Notes: generated from the letters alone by a model not told the origin. A stretch of DNA of 64,000 bases from Bacteroidota bacterium (GCA_018266575.1 JAFEAE010000007.1:49449-113448); one strand, 5' to 3'; positions 1-8,419 are shown, counted from the stretch's first letter. A program made the numbers and translations.

Positions 1-463
1 CATGACAATCATTACATTGATATAATGCTTTGCAAGCAGTAGAACCAAATTGGCTAATAAGTTTTGTATTGTATGAATTACATCGGGGACATTGAATAGC
101 TTCCCCATCATGAAATAATTCAGTGTGACAAACTTGTTGTTTAACGGTTGGGGGTGCAATACCGAAAGCTTTTAATTTTTGTTTGCCGCTTTCAGTCATC
201 CAATCGGTTGTCCATGCGGGCGATAACACAGATGTGATCTTTATTTTTTTGTATCCATGTTCAAACAATGCCAATTTAATATTTATGCTGATGGCATCCA
301 TTGCTGGGCATCCGCTATATGTTGGTGTGATGATTACTTCGATTTCATTTTCATTTATTTTTATATCTCTCACAATTCCTAAATCAATAATAGAAAGCAC
401 AGGAACTTCGGGATCGTTCACTGTTTCCAAAATGGATAATATTTTTTGTTCAATGGTATCCAA
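1..463 (-). CDS. paaD: phenylacetyl-CoA epoxidase subunit PaaD, partial at the window edge
   Basis: The minus strand is open from 463 to the window edge and encodes about 154 residues of PaaD (also called PaaJ), the DUF59/MIP18-like protein thought to help Fe-S or di-iron maturation of the phenylacetyl-CoA epoxidase. Visible signatures are the N-terminal ILETVNDPEVPVLSIIDLG stretch, the GCPAMDAI loop, and a C-terminal zinc-ribbon pattern with CPRC and CNDC pairs. The last residues lie outside the window. No ATG fits: the frame opens after a TAA, and the best start is a TTG at 461-463. This start overlaps the 3' end of the CAAX protease gene by 14 bases, so translation is probably coupled. Identity is confident; the start is inferred. 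Confidence 0.88.
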   Translation of the reverse strand, partial: MDTIEQKILSILETVNDPEVPVLSIIDLGIVRDIKINENEIEVIITPTYSGCPAMDAISINIKLALFEHGYKKIKITSVLSPAWTTDWMTESGKQKLKAFGIAPPTVKQQVCHTELFHDGEAIQCPRCNSYNTKLISQFGSTACKALYQCNDCH

Positions 464-1106
464 GAAAAATAAAAGTTAAACCAATGAAATCATAAAAACT
501 ATGAAAGAATAAACCATACCACAGATTTTTTTTATTCATCAGAATCGCTGCCTGATAACAACTTCCGGCAACGAAGGCATTAACAACACCCAATATGCCT
601 TGTTGATAATGATAAGCGGCGAAAATAATGTTCGTTATAACAAAGCTGATAATAAAACTGTTTTTGCCTGTAAAAAGTTTTTCAAAACGTGTAAAAATAA
701 AACCGTGGAAAACGAGCTCTTCATAAAAACCACCAACGATTAATGCCATTAAAAGTACAAAAATGAAGTTAACCGGATTATGTGTGATGAAGTTAAAATC
801 TTTCAGGTTGATGTTTTTATCCGGGAAAATATTTTTTACTAATGGCATGAAGGCAAACTGTAACAAACCAAATACAATAACAGCAAGCAAAGCCCCAATC
901 CAGATTGATTTTGTTTCAAAGTTTTTAAATCTGAAAAAAATATCTTTAAAATTTTCTTTTGAAATATATTTTAAAAAAACCCAGAGTACGGTAAGCACAA
1001 CGGGCACATATAAAAACAAAGGCAGATAAGAATTATGCGGGTAAGCAAAAATGAATGCTATAACCAAAAGGGAAATGACCTTGCGTGTTGTTGCTGACAG
1101 ATTCAT
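450..1106 (-). CDS. CPBP-family (CAAX-type) intramembrane metalloprotease
   Basis: This 218-residue protein has several hydrophobic membrane segments and the signatures of the CPBP/Abi family: an EE pair in EELVFHGF (about residue 125), a His in the FAAYHYQQG segment, and a last His in FFHSFYDF. In the usual EExxxR motif the sixth position is Arg; here it is His. The family are intramembrane proteases or related membrane proteins, and the substrate cannot be told. The gene lies 22 bases after paaC and overlaps paaD, so it is probably co-transcribed with the phenylacetate genes although the family has no established role in that pathway. The start is ATG. Confidence 0.85.
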   Translation of the reverse strand: MNLSATTRKVISLLVIAFIFAYPHNSYLPLFLYVPVVLTVLWVFLKYISKENFKDIFFRFKNFETKSIWIGALLAVIVFGLLQFAFMPLVKNIFPDKNINLKDFNFITHNPVNFIFVLLMALIVGGFYEELVFHGFIFTRFEKLFTGKNSFIISFVITNIIFAAYHYQQGILGVVNAFVAGSCYQAAILMNKKNLWYGLFFHSFYDFIGLTFIFLGYH

Positions 1107-1128
1107 GTATAAAGATAAACACTGCGGC

Positions 1129-1938
1129 TTACCAATAGTTGTTTGGATAAGCTCTTTGCAAAAACTGCATTTCAGCTAAAATATAACCAAGGTGCTCGCT
1201 ATGCTTTCCATCTTTGCCATTCCACCTCACTGCCTGTCCCTCTCTTGAAGGAAAACGGAGAGTTGCTTCATCAAAAATGTCTGTAATTTTTTTAAGCCAA
1301 TTATTTTTTATTAATGAAAGGTCAACAGCGATTCCTTCGTTTGTAGCTAAAAGCTCGAAGCTTGCAGCTTCGAACAACTCATCGGTATACACCCACAAAT
1401 CATCAACCGCTTTTTTTATTCTCGAATTGCTTTCTTCGGTTCCATCTCCCAATCGTACCACCCATTCGCTGCTCCATCGCAAATGATAGGTTACTTCTTT
1501 CAAGGATTTTTCAGCAATAGCAGCAAGCGTTTCATCTTTGCTATGCTGTAAGTGTTGATATAAATAGAATTGATAAGCGCTGAAAAAAAACTGGCGGAGA
1601 ATTGTTTTTGCCCAGTCGCCATTAGTTTGTTCAACTAATAAGCAATTTTTAAAATCTTTTACATCGCGGAGATAAGCAAGTGTATCTTCAGTTGCCTCAC
1701 CACCAACCCCCTCTCCTCCGGGAGACGGGGCTTTGGCTCCCTGCAAGGTTGAGTCATTGATAAGTCGGGCAGCATACTGATAAAAATTTCTTGCTTGCCC
1801 AATCAGATCGAGTGCAATATTTGAAATAGCAATGTCTTGTTCCAATATTGGTCCATGCCCCGTCCATTCACTGTTGCGGTGACCGAGTATTAATGCGTTA
1901 TCTGCAAGATGTAAAGTATAATCGATAAGAGCATTCAT
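1129..1938 (-). CDS. paaC: phenylacetyl-CoA epoxidase structural subunit PaaC
   Basis: This 269-residue protein matches PaaC, the ferritin-like structural partner of PaaA in the phenylacetyl-CoA 1,2-epoxidase complex. It opens with the typical DYTLHLADNALILGHRNSEW region and has the helical VEQTNGDWAKTILRQFFFSA and VTYHLRWSSEWVVRLGDGT segments; the C-terminal part keeps the AVRWNGKDGKHSEHLGYILA stretch. PaaC has a ferritin-like fold but does not hold the catalytic iron. Near residues 67-80 there is a Gly/Pro-rich loop, APSPGGEGVGGE, not expected in the family; it is encoded by an intergenic-type palindromic repeat in frame. The gene is 27 bases downstream of paaB, in the paaA-B-C order. Confidence 0.93.
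   Translation of the reverse strand: MNALIDYTLHLADNALILGHRNSEWTGHGPILEQDIAISNIALDLIGQARNFYQYAARLINDSTLQGAKAPSPGGEGVGGEATEDTLAYLRDVKDFKNCLLVEQTNGDWAKTILRQFFFSAYQFYLYQHLQHSKDETLAAIAEKSLKEVTYHLRWSSEWVVRLGDGTEESNSRIKKAVDDLWVYTDELFEAASFELLATNEGIAVDLSLIKNNWLKKITDIFDEATLRFPSREGQAVRWNGKDGKHSEHLGYILAEMQFLQRAYPNNYW
1699..1741. repeat. palindromic GC-rich repeat inside paaC
   Basis: This stretch reads CCCCCTCTCC, a short loop, then GGGAGACGGGG, flanked by CTCACC and GCTTT. It has the same build as the element in the split metH gene at 59161-59192. It lies in frame and encodes the APSPGGEGVGGE loop of PaaC. It stands out from the AT-rich DNA around it. Confidence 0.7.
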
Positions 1939-1965
1939 AATTATTCCCCTTTAGGGGTAAGGGGT

Positions 1966-2253
1966 TTACATATTTTTCAATTCATCAGGCAATTCATAAA
2001 ACGTTGGATGGCGATAAGGTTTATCATTTGCCGGATCATATAATGAAGAAGATTCGTCAGGGTTAGATGCGTGGATATATTTTGATTCAACCACCCAAAT
2101 GCTTACACCTTCCATTCTGCGTGTATAAACGTCCCTCGCATTTTCTATGGCCATTTGTGCATCTGTGGCATGCAGGCTTCCTGCATGTTTGTGGTCCAAA
2201 CCATTTTTACTGCGGATAAAAATCTCCCAGAGTGGCCAATCGTGATTTGACAT
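1966..2253 (-). CDS. paaB: phenylacetyl-CoA epoxidase subunit PaaB
   Basis: PaaB is the small subunit bridging the PaaAC dimers of the epoxidase. The 95-residue protein begins MSNHDWPLWEIFIRSKNGLD, the usual PaaB opening, and carries the conserved LHATDAQMAIENARDVYTRR and SIWVVESKYI segments. The frame is open further upstream to 2346, but that extension runs into the end of paaA. The ATG at 2251-2253 gives the family's normal length and sits 10 bases after the paaA stop. A GGGGTAAGGGG-type repeat follows the stop, before paaC. Confidence 0.94.
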   Translation of the reverse strand: MSNHDWPLWEIFIRSKNGLDHKHAGSLHATDAQMAIENARDVYTRRMEGVSIWVVESKYIHASNPDESSSLYDPANDKPYRHPTFYELPDELKNM

Positions 2254-2263
2254 GATTAAAATT

Positions 2264-3211
2264 TTATGCAACTGCTTTTTGTTCTCTTGATTTTCTTTTT
2301 TCTGAATAAGCTGCTGCAGCATCCCTAACCCATGCCCCATCTTCATGTGCTTTTACTCTTGCTTCTAATCTTTCTTTATTACAAGGGCCATTGCCGTTCA
2401 CAACGTTCCGGAATTCTTCCCAGTTTATTTCTCCAAAATCATAGTGTTTTGTTTCTTCATTCCATTTCAGTTTTTCATCAGGCAAAACCAATCCTAATAT
2501 TTTTACCTGCTCTGCACACACATCAATAAACTTTTGTCGCAGCTCATCATTACTAAAGCGTTTAATTTTCCACTCCATACTTTGTTTACTATGCGGGGAT
2601 GCATCATCATTCGGTCCGAACATCATAATGCTCGGCCACCACCAACGATTGATTGCATCCTGCGCCATTTGTTTTTGAGCTTTGCTTCCTTTGCTAAGGG
2701 TTAGCAATATTTCAAAGCCCTGGCGTTGATGAAAACTTTCTTCTTTGCAAATCCGTATCATAGCCCTTGCATAAGGGCCATAACTGCAACGGCATAATGG
2801 AACCTGGTTCATAATCGCTGCGCCATCAACCAACCAGCCTATCGCACCCATATCTGCCCATGTTAATGTCGGGTAGTTAAAAATGGAAGAATATTTTGCC
2901 TTACCGGAATGCAATTGCTTCAGCATTTCATCTCTCGAAATATTTAGTGTTTCAGCAGCAGAATATAAATACAAACCATGCCCTGCTTCATCCTGCACTT
3001 TTGCAATGAGGGTTGCTTTTCTCCTTAATGTTGGTGCCCGTGTGATCCAGTTTGCTTCAGGTAGCATTCCAACAATTTCACTATGTGCATGCTGGGATAT
3101 TTGCCTGATCAATGTTTTGCGGTATTGATCCGGCATCCAGTCTTTCGGTTCAATCTTTATTTCTTCATCTATTTTATCAGCAAATATTTTTTCCTCATTG
3201 ATGATTTGCAT
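2264..3211 (-). CDS. paaA: phenylacetyl-CoA epoxidase catalytic subunit PaaA
   Basis: This 315-residue protein is the di-iron oxygenase subunit that epoxidises phenylacetyl-CoA. The di-iron ligands are visible as an ExxH pair in the [10 protein letters not shown] segment and a second pair in [16 protein letters not shown]. The [21 protein letters not shown] region and [19 protein letters not shown] match the family N-terminus. It is the first gene of the leftward operon paaA-paaB-paaC-CPBP-paaD. A palindrome about 45 bases before the ATG, near-identical to one in front of the TetR gene at 7810-8400, suggests repression that phenylacetyl-CoA would relieve, as known for PaaR of Thermus. Confidence 0.96.
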   Translation of the reverse strand: MQIINEEKIFADKIDEEIKIEPKDWMPDQYRKTLIRQISQHAHSEIVGMLPEANWITRAPTLRRKATLIAKVQDEAGHGLYLYSAAETLNISRDEMLKQLHSGKAKYSSIFNYPTLTWADMGAIGWLVDGAAIMNQVPLCRCSYGPYARAMIRICKEESFHQRQGFEILLTLSKGSKAQKQMAQDAINRWWWPSIMMFGPNDDASPHSKQSMEWKIKRFSNDELRQKFIDVCAEQVKILGLVLPDEKLKWNEETKHYDFGEINWEEFRNVVNGNGPCNKERLEARVKAHEDGAWVRDAAAAYSEKRKSREQKAVA

Positions 3212-3254
3212 AGAAAAATTTGAATCGTGAAGATAATCCTTTTTCTCAAGAAAA

Positions 3255-3270
3255 ACTAACGATTGTTAGT
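3255..3270. promoter_or_regulatory. putative PaaR-type operator upstream of paaA
   Basis: ACTAACGATTGTTAGT has two perfect 6-base arms around a 4-base centre. It differs at one base from CTAACGAGTGTTAG at 8425-8438, in front of the TetR gene. Both fit the Thermus PaaR pattern CNAACGNNCGTTNG except for one position. It sits 44 bases upstream of paaA on the minus strand and 81 bases upstream of the GH30 gene on the plus strand. Confidence 0.7.
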
Positions 3271-3291
3271 ATGCCGGATGCAAATCCCGGA

Positions 3292-3321
3292 TTGCAAAAG
3301 CCATGAATACTTTTATCTTTA
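3292..3321 (+). promoter_or_regulatory. candidate promoter for the first GH30 gene
   Basis: TTG at 3292-3294 and TATCTTTA at 3314-3321 are separated by 19 bases, close to the Bacteroidota TTTG-N19-TAnnTTTG form with one mismatch in the -7 box. It would give a short leader to the ATG at 3351. That leader contains ACTAACGATT (3333-3342), identical to the left part of the operator at 3255. Confidence 0.4.
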
Positions 3322-3350
3322 TATGCTTGTTCACTAACGATTCAAATATT

Positions 3351-4808
3351 ATGTCTAACGCAAAAAGACCATCTTCATTTTTACATTCCTTTTCTCTCAA
3401 TTTTTTTCTCCTTGCTTTTTTATTATCAGCATGCTGCTGCTCAAAAAACTCAAACTCAGGAAACGGGGGAAATAATAATACCGGAAATACCGGTGCTACT
3501 GTAAATTTTTGGCTTACTAACGGCAACCAATCAGCGCTTTTGCAAAAGCAAACTGCTCTTTCTTTCGGGACTACAGCTAACACCTACCTGAATATTGATG
3601 TAGATAGCTCAAAAACTTTTCAATCTGTGGATGGTTTCGGTTTTACGCTAACTGGCGGCAGCGCTTATGTGATCAACCGGATGAGCAGCACTGCGAAAGC
3701 TGCCTTATTGAATGAATTATTCGGTAGCGATAGTTCTTCGATTGGCATCAGTTATTTGCGTATTTCTATCGGCGCTTCTGATCTGGATGCATCTGCATTT
3801 AGTTATGATGATGTAGCACAAGACACAACTCTTTCCCACTTTAATTTTTCATTGGATACTGCAGATTTTTTGCCGGTATTGAAACAAATCCTTGCTATCA
3901 ACCCTTCCATAAAAATTATTGCCACACCATGGAGCGCCCCGGCATGGATGAAAGATAATGGCGGAACGATCGGCGGAAGTTTATTGCCAGCTTACTACAA
4001 TGTATATGCGCAATATTTTGTGAAATATATCCAGCTGATGAAAGCCACAGGTATAACTATTGATGCTATCACCCCGCAAAACGAGCCGCTCAACCCAGGC
4101 AACAATCCAAGCATGCTGATGTATGCAGGTCAACAGGCAACATTTATTAAAAATTATCTTGGGCCTGCATTTCAGGCAACGAATATTTCCACAAAAATTA
4201 TTGTGTACGACCATAATTGCGACAGACCGGATTACCCGGACAGTGTATTGAATGATGCTTCCGCAAATACTTTCGTTAATGGTTCGGCATTTCATTTATA
4301 TGCAGGTGATATCAGTGCATTGTCTCAAGTGCATAATCAATTTCCGGATAAACAACTCTACTTTACGGAGCAATACACAGGATCAACCGGGGATTTTGGC
4401 GGCGACCTGAAATGGCACCTTAAGAATGTAGTGATCGGTTCCATACGTAACTGGAGCCGCATAGCTCTGGAATGGAACCTTGCTAATGATGCTTCTTACG
4501 GCCCGCATACGCCCGGAGGTTGCACTACGTGTAAAGGTGCTGTTACGCTCACAGGTTCTTCAGTAACAAGAAATGTCGGGTATTATATTATTGCCCATGC
4601 TTCGAAATTTGTTCCAACAGGTTCAGTACGGATTTCAAGTACGGTAACAAGTACATTAAATACAGCAGCCTTCCTCACCCCTTTGGGAAGAAAAGTTTTA
4701 ATCGTTGAAAATGATGACCAGGGCGCAGCTATATTCAACATCCGTTACAATGGAAAATGGTTTCCGACAACAGTGCCTGCGGGCTCTGTTGCTACCTATG
4801 TTTGGTAA
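3351..4808 (+). CDS. GH30-family glycoside hydrolase, lipoprotein
   Basis: This 485-residue protein starts at the ATG at 3351, which gives a signal peptide ending in a lipobox (LLSAC, followed by more Cys); the frame is open further upstream but that part is not signal-like. The catalytic domain carries GH30 hallmarks: VDGFGFTLTGGSAYV, TPWSAPAWMKDNGG, the acid/base Glu in TPQNEP (E245) and the nucleophile Glu in YFTEQY (E340). The family cleaves beta-glucosyl or related linkages (glucosylceramide, beta-1,6-glucan, xylan); the exact substrate cannot be told. The lipid anchor suggests the outer membrane or periplasm. A second GH30 gene follows 34 bases later, likely in one operon. Confidence 0.9.
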   Translation: MSNAKRPSSFLHSFSLNFFLLAFLLSACCCSKNSNSGNGGNNNTGNTGATVNFWLTNGNQSALLQKQTALSFGTTANTYLNIDVDSSKTFQSVDGFGFTLTGGSAYVINRMSSTAKAALLNELFGSDSSSIGISYLRISIGASDLDASAFSYDDVAQDTTLSHFNFSLDTADFLPVLKQILAINPSIKIIATPWSAPAWMKDNGGTIGGSLLPAYYNVYAQYFVKYIQLMKATGITIDAITPQNEPLNPGNNPSMLMYAGQQATFIKNYLGPAFQATNISTKIIVYDHNCDRPDYPDSVLNDASANTFVNGSAFHLYAGDISALSQVHNQFPDKQLYFTEQYTGSTGDFGGDLKWHLKNVVIGSIRNWSRIALEWNLANDASYGPHTPGGCTTCKGAVTLTGSSVTRNVGYYIIAHASKFVPTGSVRISSTVTSTLNTAAFLTPLGRKVLIVENDDQGAAIFNIRYNGKWFPTTVPAGSVATYVW

Positions 4809-4842
4809 TAGTTCATTAAATTTAGCTACTCAAATTTTGCCA

Positions 4843-6309
4843 ATGAGAAAAATTACTCTTGCTGCGATCTGCATTGCTCTTTTTGCATGCAATCAGCCAA
4901 ATGAAAAAATCGAATCAACGTCTTCAGCAAATACATTTTCAATAGATGGGAAAAAAGCAACCGTATATACAACAGCAGACAGTACTAATCTTCGGCTATC
5001 CATCACCGATACTATTATGTTTAAAGATCTTCCTCAGCCATTGGAAACAGATGTTTGTGTTTTTGTTGATCCGGCAAAACCATTTCAAACTTTATTGGGA
5101 ATAGGCGGAGCGCTTACGGATGCTTCTGCAGAAACGTTTGCAAAACTTCCGAAAGATAAGCAACAGGAATTTTTAACTGCATGCTATGATCCTCAAAAAG
5201 GAATTGGCTATACATTGGGAAGAACAACTATTCATAGCTGCGATTTTTCAAGCGATACCTACACGTATGTGGCCGATAAAGACAGTACATTAAAATCTTT
5301 TTCCGTTGATCACGATAAAAAATTCCGCATTCCTTTTATTAAAGATGCAATTGCAGCAGCGGGTGGCCAACTTACTTTGTTTTGCAGCCCATGGAGCCCG
5401 CCTGCGTGGATGAAAACCAACAACGACATGTTGCACGGCGGAAAATTGAAACCCGAATATTACCAGGCGTGGGCAAATTATTTTGTGAAATTCATAAAGA
5501 CTTATGATGCGGAGGGGATACCAATCTGGGGGGCGAGTATTCAGAACGAACCGATGGCAACCCAGAAATGGGAGTCGTGTATTTATAGTGCGGAAGATGA
5601 AAGAGATTTTCTGAAAAAAAATCTCGGGCCGACGTTGGAAAAAGAAGGATTGGGCGATAAAAAAATTATTGTGTGGGACCATAACCGCGATCTGCTTTAT
5701 CAACGGGCAAGTACTTTATTAGAAGATCCTGATGCAGCAAAATATGTATGGGGCGTGGGTTTCCACTGGTATGAAGACTGGAGCGGTGGTACCCAGATGT
5801 TTGAGAATGTTCGTCGCGTTAAAGAAGCATTCCAGGATAAAAATTTAATTTTCACGGAAGGCTGCAATGATAAATTCAAATTTGATAGTATAAAAAACTG
5901 GTCGCTCGGTGAACGCTATGGACGAAGCATGATCAACGATTTTAATAATGGCACTGTTGGATGGACGGACTGGAATGTGTTGCTTGATGAAACCGGTGGA
6001 CCAAACCATGTTGGTAATTTTTGCTATGCGCCCATTCATGCCGATACAAAAACGGGGCAGCTCATTTATACAAACTCCTATTATTATATCGGGCATTTTT
6101 CAAAATTTATTCGCCCCGGTGCAAAACGCGTTGCCGCAGCACCAAGCCGCAGCCCATTCTTAACAACTGCGTTTTTGAATGAAGATGGAAAATTAGTTGT
6201 TGTAGTAATGAACCAAACCAGTCAAAAAATTCCTTACAAGCTCTGGATCGCCGGCAAAGCCGCAGACATAACTGCGTTGCCACATTCAATAGCAACATTA
6301 GTACTATAG
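4843..6309 (+). CDS. GH30-family glycoside hydrolase, lipoprotein
   Basis: This 488-residue protein begins at the ATG at 4843, with signal peptide MRKITLAAICIALFAC whose lipobox Cys is residue 16. A longer open frame begins inside the preceding gene but would bury the signal peptide. GH30 features are LLGIGGALTDASAETFAKL, CSPWSPPAWMKTNNDMLHGG, the acid/base Glu in SIQNEPM (E236) and the nucleophile in IFTEGCN (E339). It resembles glucosylceramidase or beta-1,6-glucanase members, and is a diverged paralogue of its upstream neighbour rather than a recent copy. The pair may act on the same glucan in sequence, which is inference. Confidence 0.91.
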   Translation: MRKITLAAICIALFACNQPNEKIESTSSANTFSIDGKKATVYTTADSTNLRLSITDTIMFKDLPQPLETDVCVFVDPAKPFQTLLGIGGALTDASAETFAKLPKDKQQEFLTACYDPQKGIGYTLGRTTIHSCDFSSDTYTYVADKDSTLKSFSVDHDKKFRIPFIKDAIAAAGGQLTLFCSPWSPPAWMKTNNDMLHGGKLKPEYYQAWANYFVKFIKTYDAEGIPIWGASIQNEPMATQKWESCIYSAEDERDFLKKNLGPTLEKEGLGDKKIIVWDHNRDLLYQRASTLLEDPDAAKYVWGVGFHWYEDWSGGTQMFENVRRVKEAFQDKNLIFTEGCNDKFKFDSIKNWSLGERYGRSMINDFNNGTVGWTDWNVLLDETGGPNHVGNFCYAPIHADTKTGQLIYTNSYYYIGHFSKFIRPGAKRVAAAPSRSPFLTTAFLNEDGKLVVVVMNQTSQKIPYKLWIAGKAADITALPHSIATLVL

Positions 6310-6665
6310 TAAATGATGAAATAATTTTTGTGCTAAGCATTATTGCTACTATTAAACATCGTTGCTTTCGGTTCTTCCACCGGAAGAATAGCACTCTTCT
6401 ACGGAAGTAATTCTATTGAGCAATTGTCTGAACTGTGATTTGTTTTTTAAATTTCACAAGCTGTATTAGTTAAAAATATTCTTGCCGATTGTAAACCGAT
6501 CAGGAAACAAATGTTATTCATCACAGTAGTACAAATCTTTAATGGAAGCTCCTTTCGAAAACGGGCTGTACATCGTTTTCGGATCGCCTTCCTGGTTCTT
6601 TTGGCGAAGCAAAAAGAACGAAGAATATATTTGCTTTTATATTATTGAGTGAGTATCCGGAGGAT
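6310..6665. repeat. gene-free gap with several palindromic repeats
   Basis: No gene is visible between these convergent genes. The gap holds a diverged copy of the dispersed GTTGCGTCGCAC repeat (6346-6426), in which the core is replaced by a perfect TTCTTCC-ACC-GGAAGAA hairpin. It also holds a CGAAAACG/CGTTTTCG hairpin (6556-6581) and a GTTCTTTT/AAAAGAAC hairpin around GGCGAAGC (6595-6619). These may also act in transcription termination. Confidence 0.65.
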
Positions 6666-7745
6666 TCACTTTACATCAAAATCAATCACCACTTTTTCGC
6701 TTCGTGGATGCGATTGACAGGTGAGGATAAAACCTTGTTCAAGTTCATCCGCCTCTAAGGAATAATTGTGTTCCATTTCTATTTTGCCTTCCACGAGTTT
6801 TGCACGGCAAGTGCTGCAAACACCGCCTTTACACGAAAAAGGAAGATCGGCACCTTGTTTAATTGCAGCATCTAATATCGAAAGATCTTCATACTGCAAT
6901 TCAAAACCAAATGCAATTCCATCTTGCTTAATAGTAACCTGGCTGATTTTCTCACTATCCTTTACTTTCCTAACTTCTATCTTCTCACTTCTTACTTCTA
7001 ACTTCTCTCCCGGCACAGTAAACAACTCAAAATGAATTTTCTTTCTGTCAATATTATTTTTCTCCAGCCAATCTTTGACTGAAAAAATCAATTGTTCCGG
7101 CCCGCAAATAAAAAACTCATCCATGTTTTTTATATTGATCAGTTTTTCTGAAAGCGCATCACATTTTTTAGCGGTAATCCGTCCATGATTGATCTCTGCA
7201 TCCGTTTGTTCGCGGCTTAGGATATGATGCAGCACAAAACGGTCCATATAACGGTTTTTTATGGCTTCCAATTCTTCTTTAAAAATAATGGTGCTGCGGT
7301 TTTTATTTCCATAGATCAATGTAAAACTGCTTTTCGGCTCGGTAGCCAATGTTGTTTTGATAACCGAAATGATCGGCGTAATTCCACTGCCTGCAGCAAA
7401 TGCGATGTAATTTTTTTTATGGAAAGGGTTTAATTCTGTATAAAATTTTCCCGTCGGCGGAAGAATTTCAAGTATATCATTTTTTTTGAGCGTATGTGCG
7501 TACGAAGAAAATTTCCCGCCTTCAACTTTTTTTATGGCAACCCTTAATTCATTTTCCAACGGGGAACTGCAAATAGAATATGAACGGCGTACTTCTTCAT
7601 CATTAATAAAAACTTTAATCGTAATATTTTGCCCCTGCACAAAACGGAATGTGTCCTTTAATTCTTCGGGTATACTAAATGCGACAGAAATGCATTCTGC
7701 GGTTTCATTTCGTATATCCTTTATTGTTAGTTTGTGAAAGTTCAT
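6666..7745 (-). CDS. paaE: phenylacetyl-CoA epoxidase reductase subunit PaaE
   Basis: PaaE passes electrons from NAD(P)H to the PaaABC epoxidase. The 359-residue protein has an N-terminal FAD domain (RRSYSICSSP around residue 55), a nucleotide-binding domain (AFAAGSGITPIISVIK, then FFICGPEQLI) and a C-terminal plant-type 2Fe-2S ferredoxin domain with CKGGVCSTC and a last Cys in ILTCQSHP. The linker between the nucleotide and ferredoxin domains contains repetitive EKLEVRSEKIEVRKV, encoded by a tandem-like CTTCTCACTTCTTACTTCT tract at 6961-7012. It lies apart from paaABCD, separated by the two GH30 genes, and ends 64 bases after the TetR gene on the same strand. Confidence 0.94.
   Translation of the reverse strand: MNFHKLTIKDIRNETAECISVAFSIPEELKDTFRFVQGQNITIKVFINDEEVRRSYSICSSPLENELRVAIKKVEGGKFSSYAHTLKKNDILEILPPTGKFYTELNPFHKKNYIAFAAGSGITPIISVIKTTLATEPKSSFTLIYGNKNRSTIIFKEELEAIKNRYMDRFVLHHILSREQTDAEINHGRITAKKCDALSEKLINIKNMDEFFICGPEQLIFSVKDWLEKNNIDRKKIHFELFTVPGEKLEVRSEKIEVRKVKDSEKISQVTIKQDGIAFGFELQYEDLSILDAAIKQGADLPFSCKGGVCSTCRAKLVEGKIEMEHNYSLEADELEQGFILTCQSHPRSEKVVIDFDVK
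6961..7012. repeat. pyrimidine-rich repeat tract inside paaE
   Basis: On the plus strand this tract repeats words such as AACTTCTATCTTCTCACTT and CTTACTTCTAACTTCTC. It encodes the charged linker before the ferredoxin domain of PaaE without breaking the frame. It looks like an intergenic simple-sequence repeat rather than conserved coding DNA. Confidence 0.55.
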
Positions 7746-7760
7746 GGTTTATGGTATATG

Positions 7761-7796
7761 GTTCATAGCCGGCTGTACTAAACATTAACTATGAAC
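7761..7796. repeat. GTTCATAG/CTATGAAC hairpin
   Basis: Eight-base perfect arms lie in the gap between the TetR gene and paaE. The words resemble the inverted repeats at 46653-46703 and 51715-51765. Confidence 0.5.
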
Positions 7797-7809
7797 TATC
7801 AACTATCTG

Positions 7810-8400
7810 TTATTTCTTCAACCCTTCAATGAGATACTTCACCATATTCGCTTCCAGGGTTTCAGCGCTTGTGCTTTTCCGGGAGCGTTGCCACGATTCT
7901 ATTCCACTAATGGCAGATAAAATAGTCAATACGGCAACATAAGGCTCAATATTTTTCATTTCGTTCTTTGCAATACCTTCTTCAACAAGATCACCCAACC
8001 GCTTGCGGTAACTTCTTCGTTGATTTAAAAAATTGGAAAGATAAGGTTCGGCAAGATGGCGCCATTCATGATCGGAAATATATACGTATTCATATTGCTC
8101 CAGCATCATGCGGATATGAAAACGGATGATCGTTTCCATTTTTTTTAACAACGAATCGCCACTTCTTTCTACCTCTTCCAAATGAGAAATAAATTCATTC
8201 GCCACTTTAAAACATATTGCCTGCAATATTTCTGACTTGGATTGGATATGGTTGTACAAGCTCGCAGCTTCTACACCAACGGTCTCAGCAATGTCACGCA
8301 TAGATGCAGCACCAAAACCTTTTTCACGGAAAAGCCTTGCTGCCTTTTCTATGATGATCTCTTTTTTAGAACTATTCTTTTTTGTCTGGATCTTTGCCAT
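7810..8400 (-). CDS. TetR-family regulator, probable PaaR-type phenylacetate repressor
   Basis: This 196-residue protein has an N-terminal TetR helix-turn-helix (IEKAARLFREKGFGAASMRD followed by IAETVGVEAASLYNHIQSKS) and an all-helical C-terminal ligand domain. The start is taken as the ATG at 8398-8400; an upstream in-frame TTG at 8412 is less likely because a -7 promoter box lies only a few bases before it. The gene is followed by paaE. Its upstream palindrome is almost identical to the one upstream of paaA, so autoregulation and control of both paa blocks is likely. Thermus PaaR is a TetR protein that recognises similar sites and is released by phenylacetyl-CoA; that this protein responds to the same ligand is inference. 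Confidence 0.85.
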   Translation of the reverse strand: MAKIQTKKNSSKKEIIIEKAARLFREKGFGAASMRDIAETVGVEAASLYNHIQSKSEILQAICFKVANEFISHLEEVERSGDSLLKKMETIIRFHIRMMLEQYEYVYISDHEWRHLAEPYLSNFLNQRRSYRKRLGDLVEEGIAKNEMKNIEPYVAVLTILSAISGIESWQRSRKSTSAETLEANMVKYLIEGLKK

Positions 8401-8419
8401 AGATAAATTCAAAAATAAA

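Noticed and set aside
2254..2346. Longer N-terminus for PaaB
   Set aside because: It overlaps paaA and is not PaaB-like. The ATG at 2253 gives the normal family start.
4705..4842. Upstream extension of the second GH30 gene into the first
   Set aside because: It would place 46 residues before a clean lipoprotein signal peptide. The ATG at 4843 explains the signal peptide and spacing.
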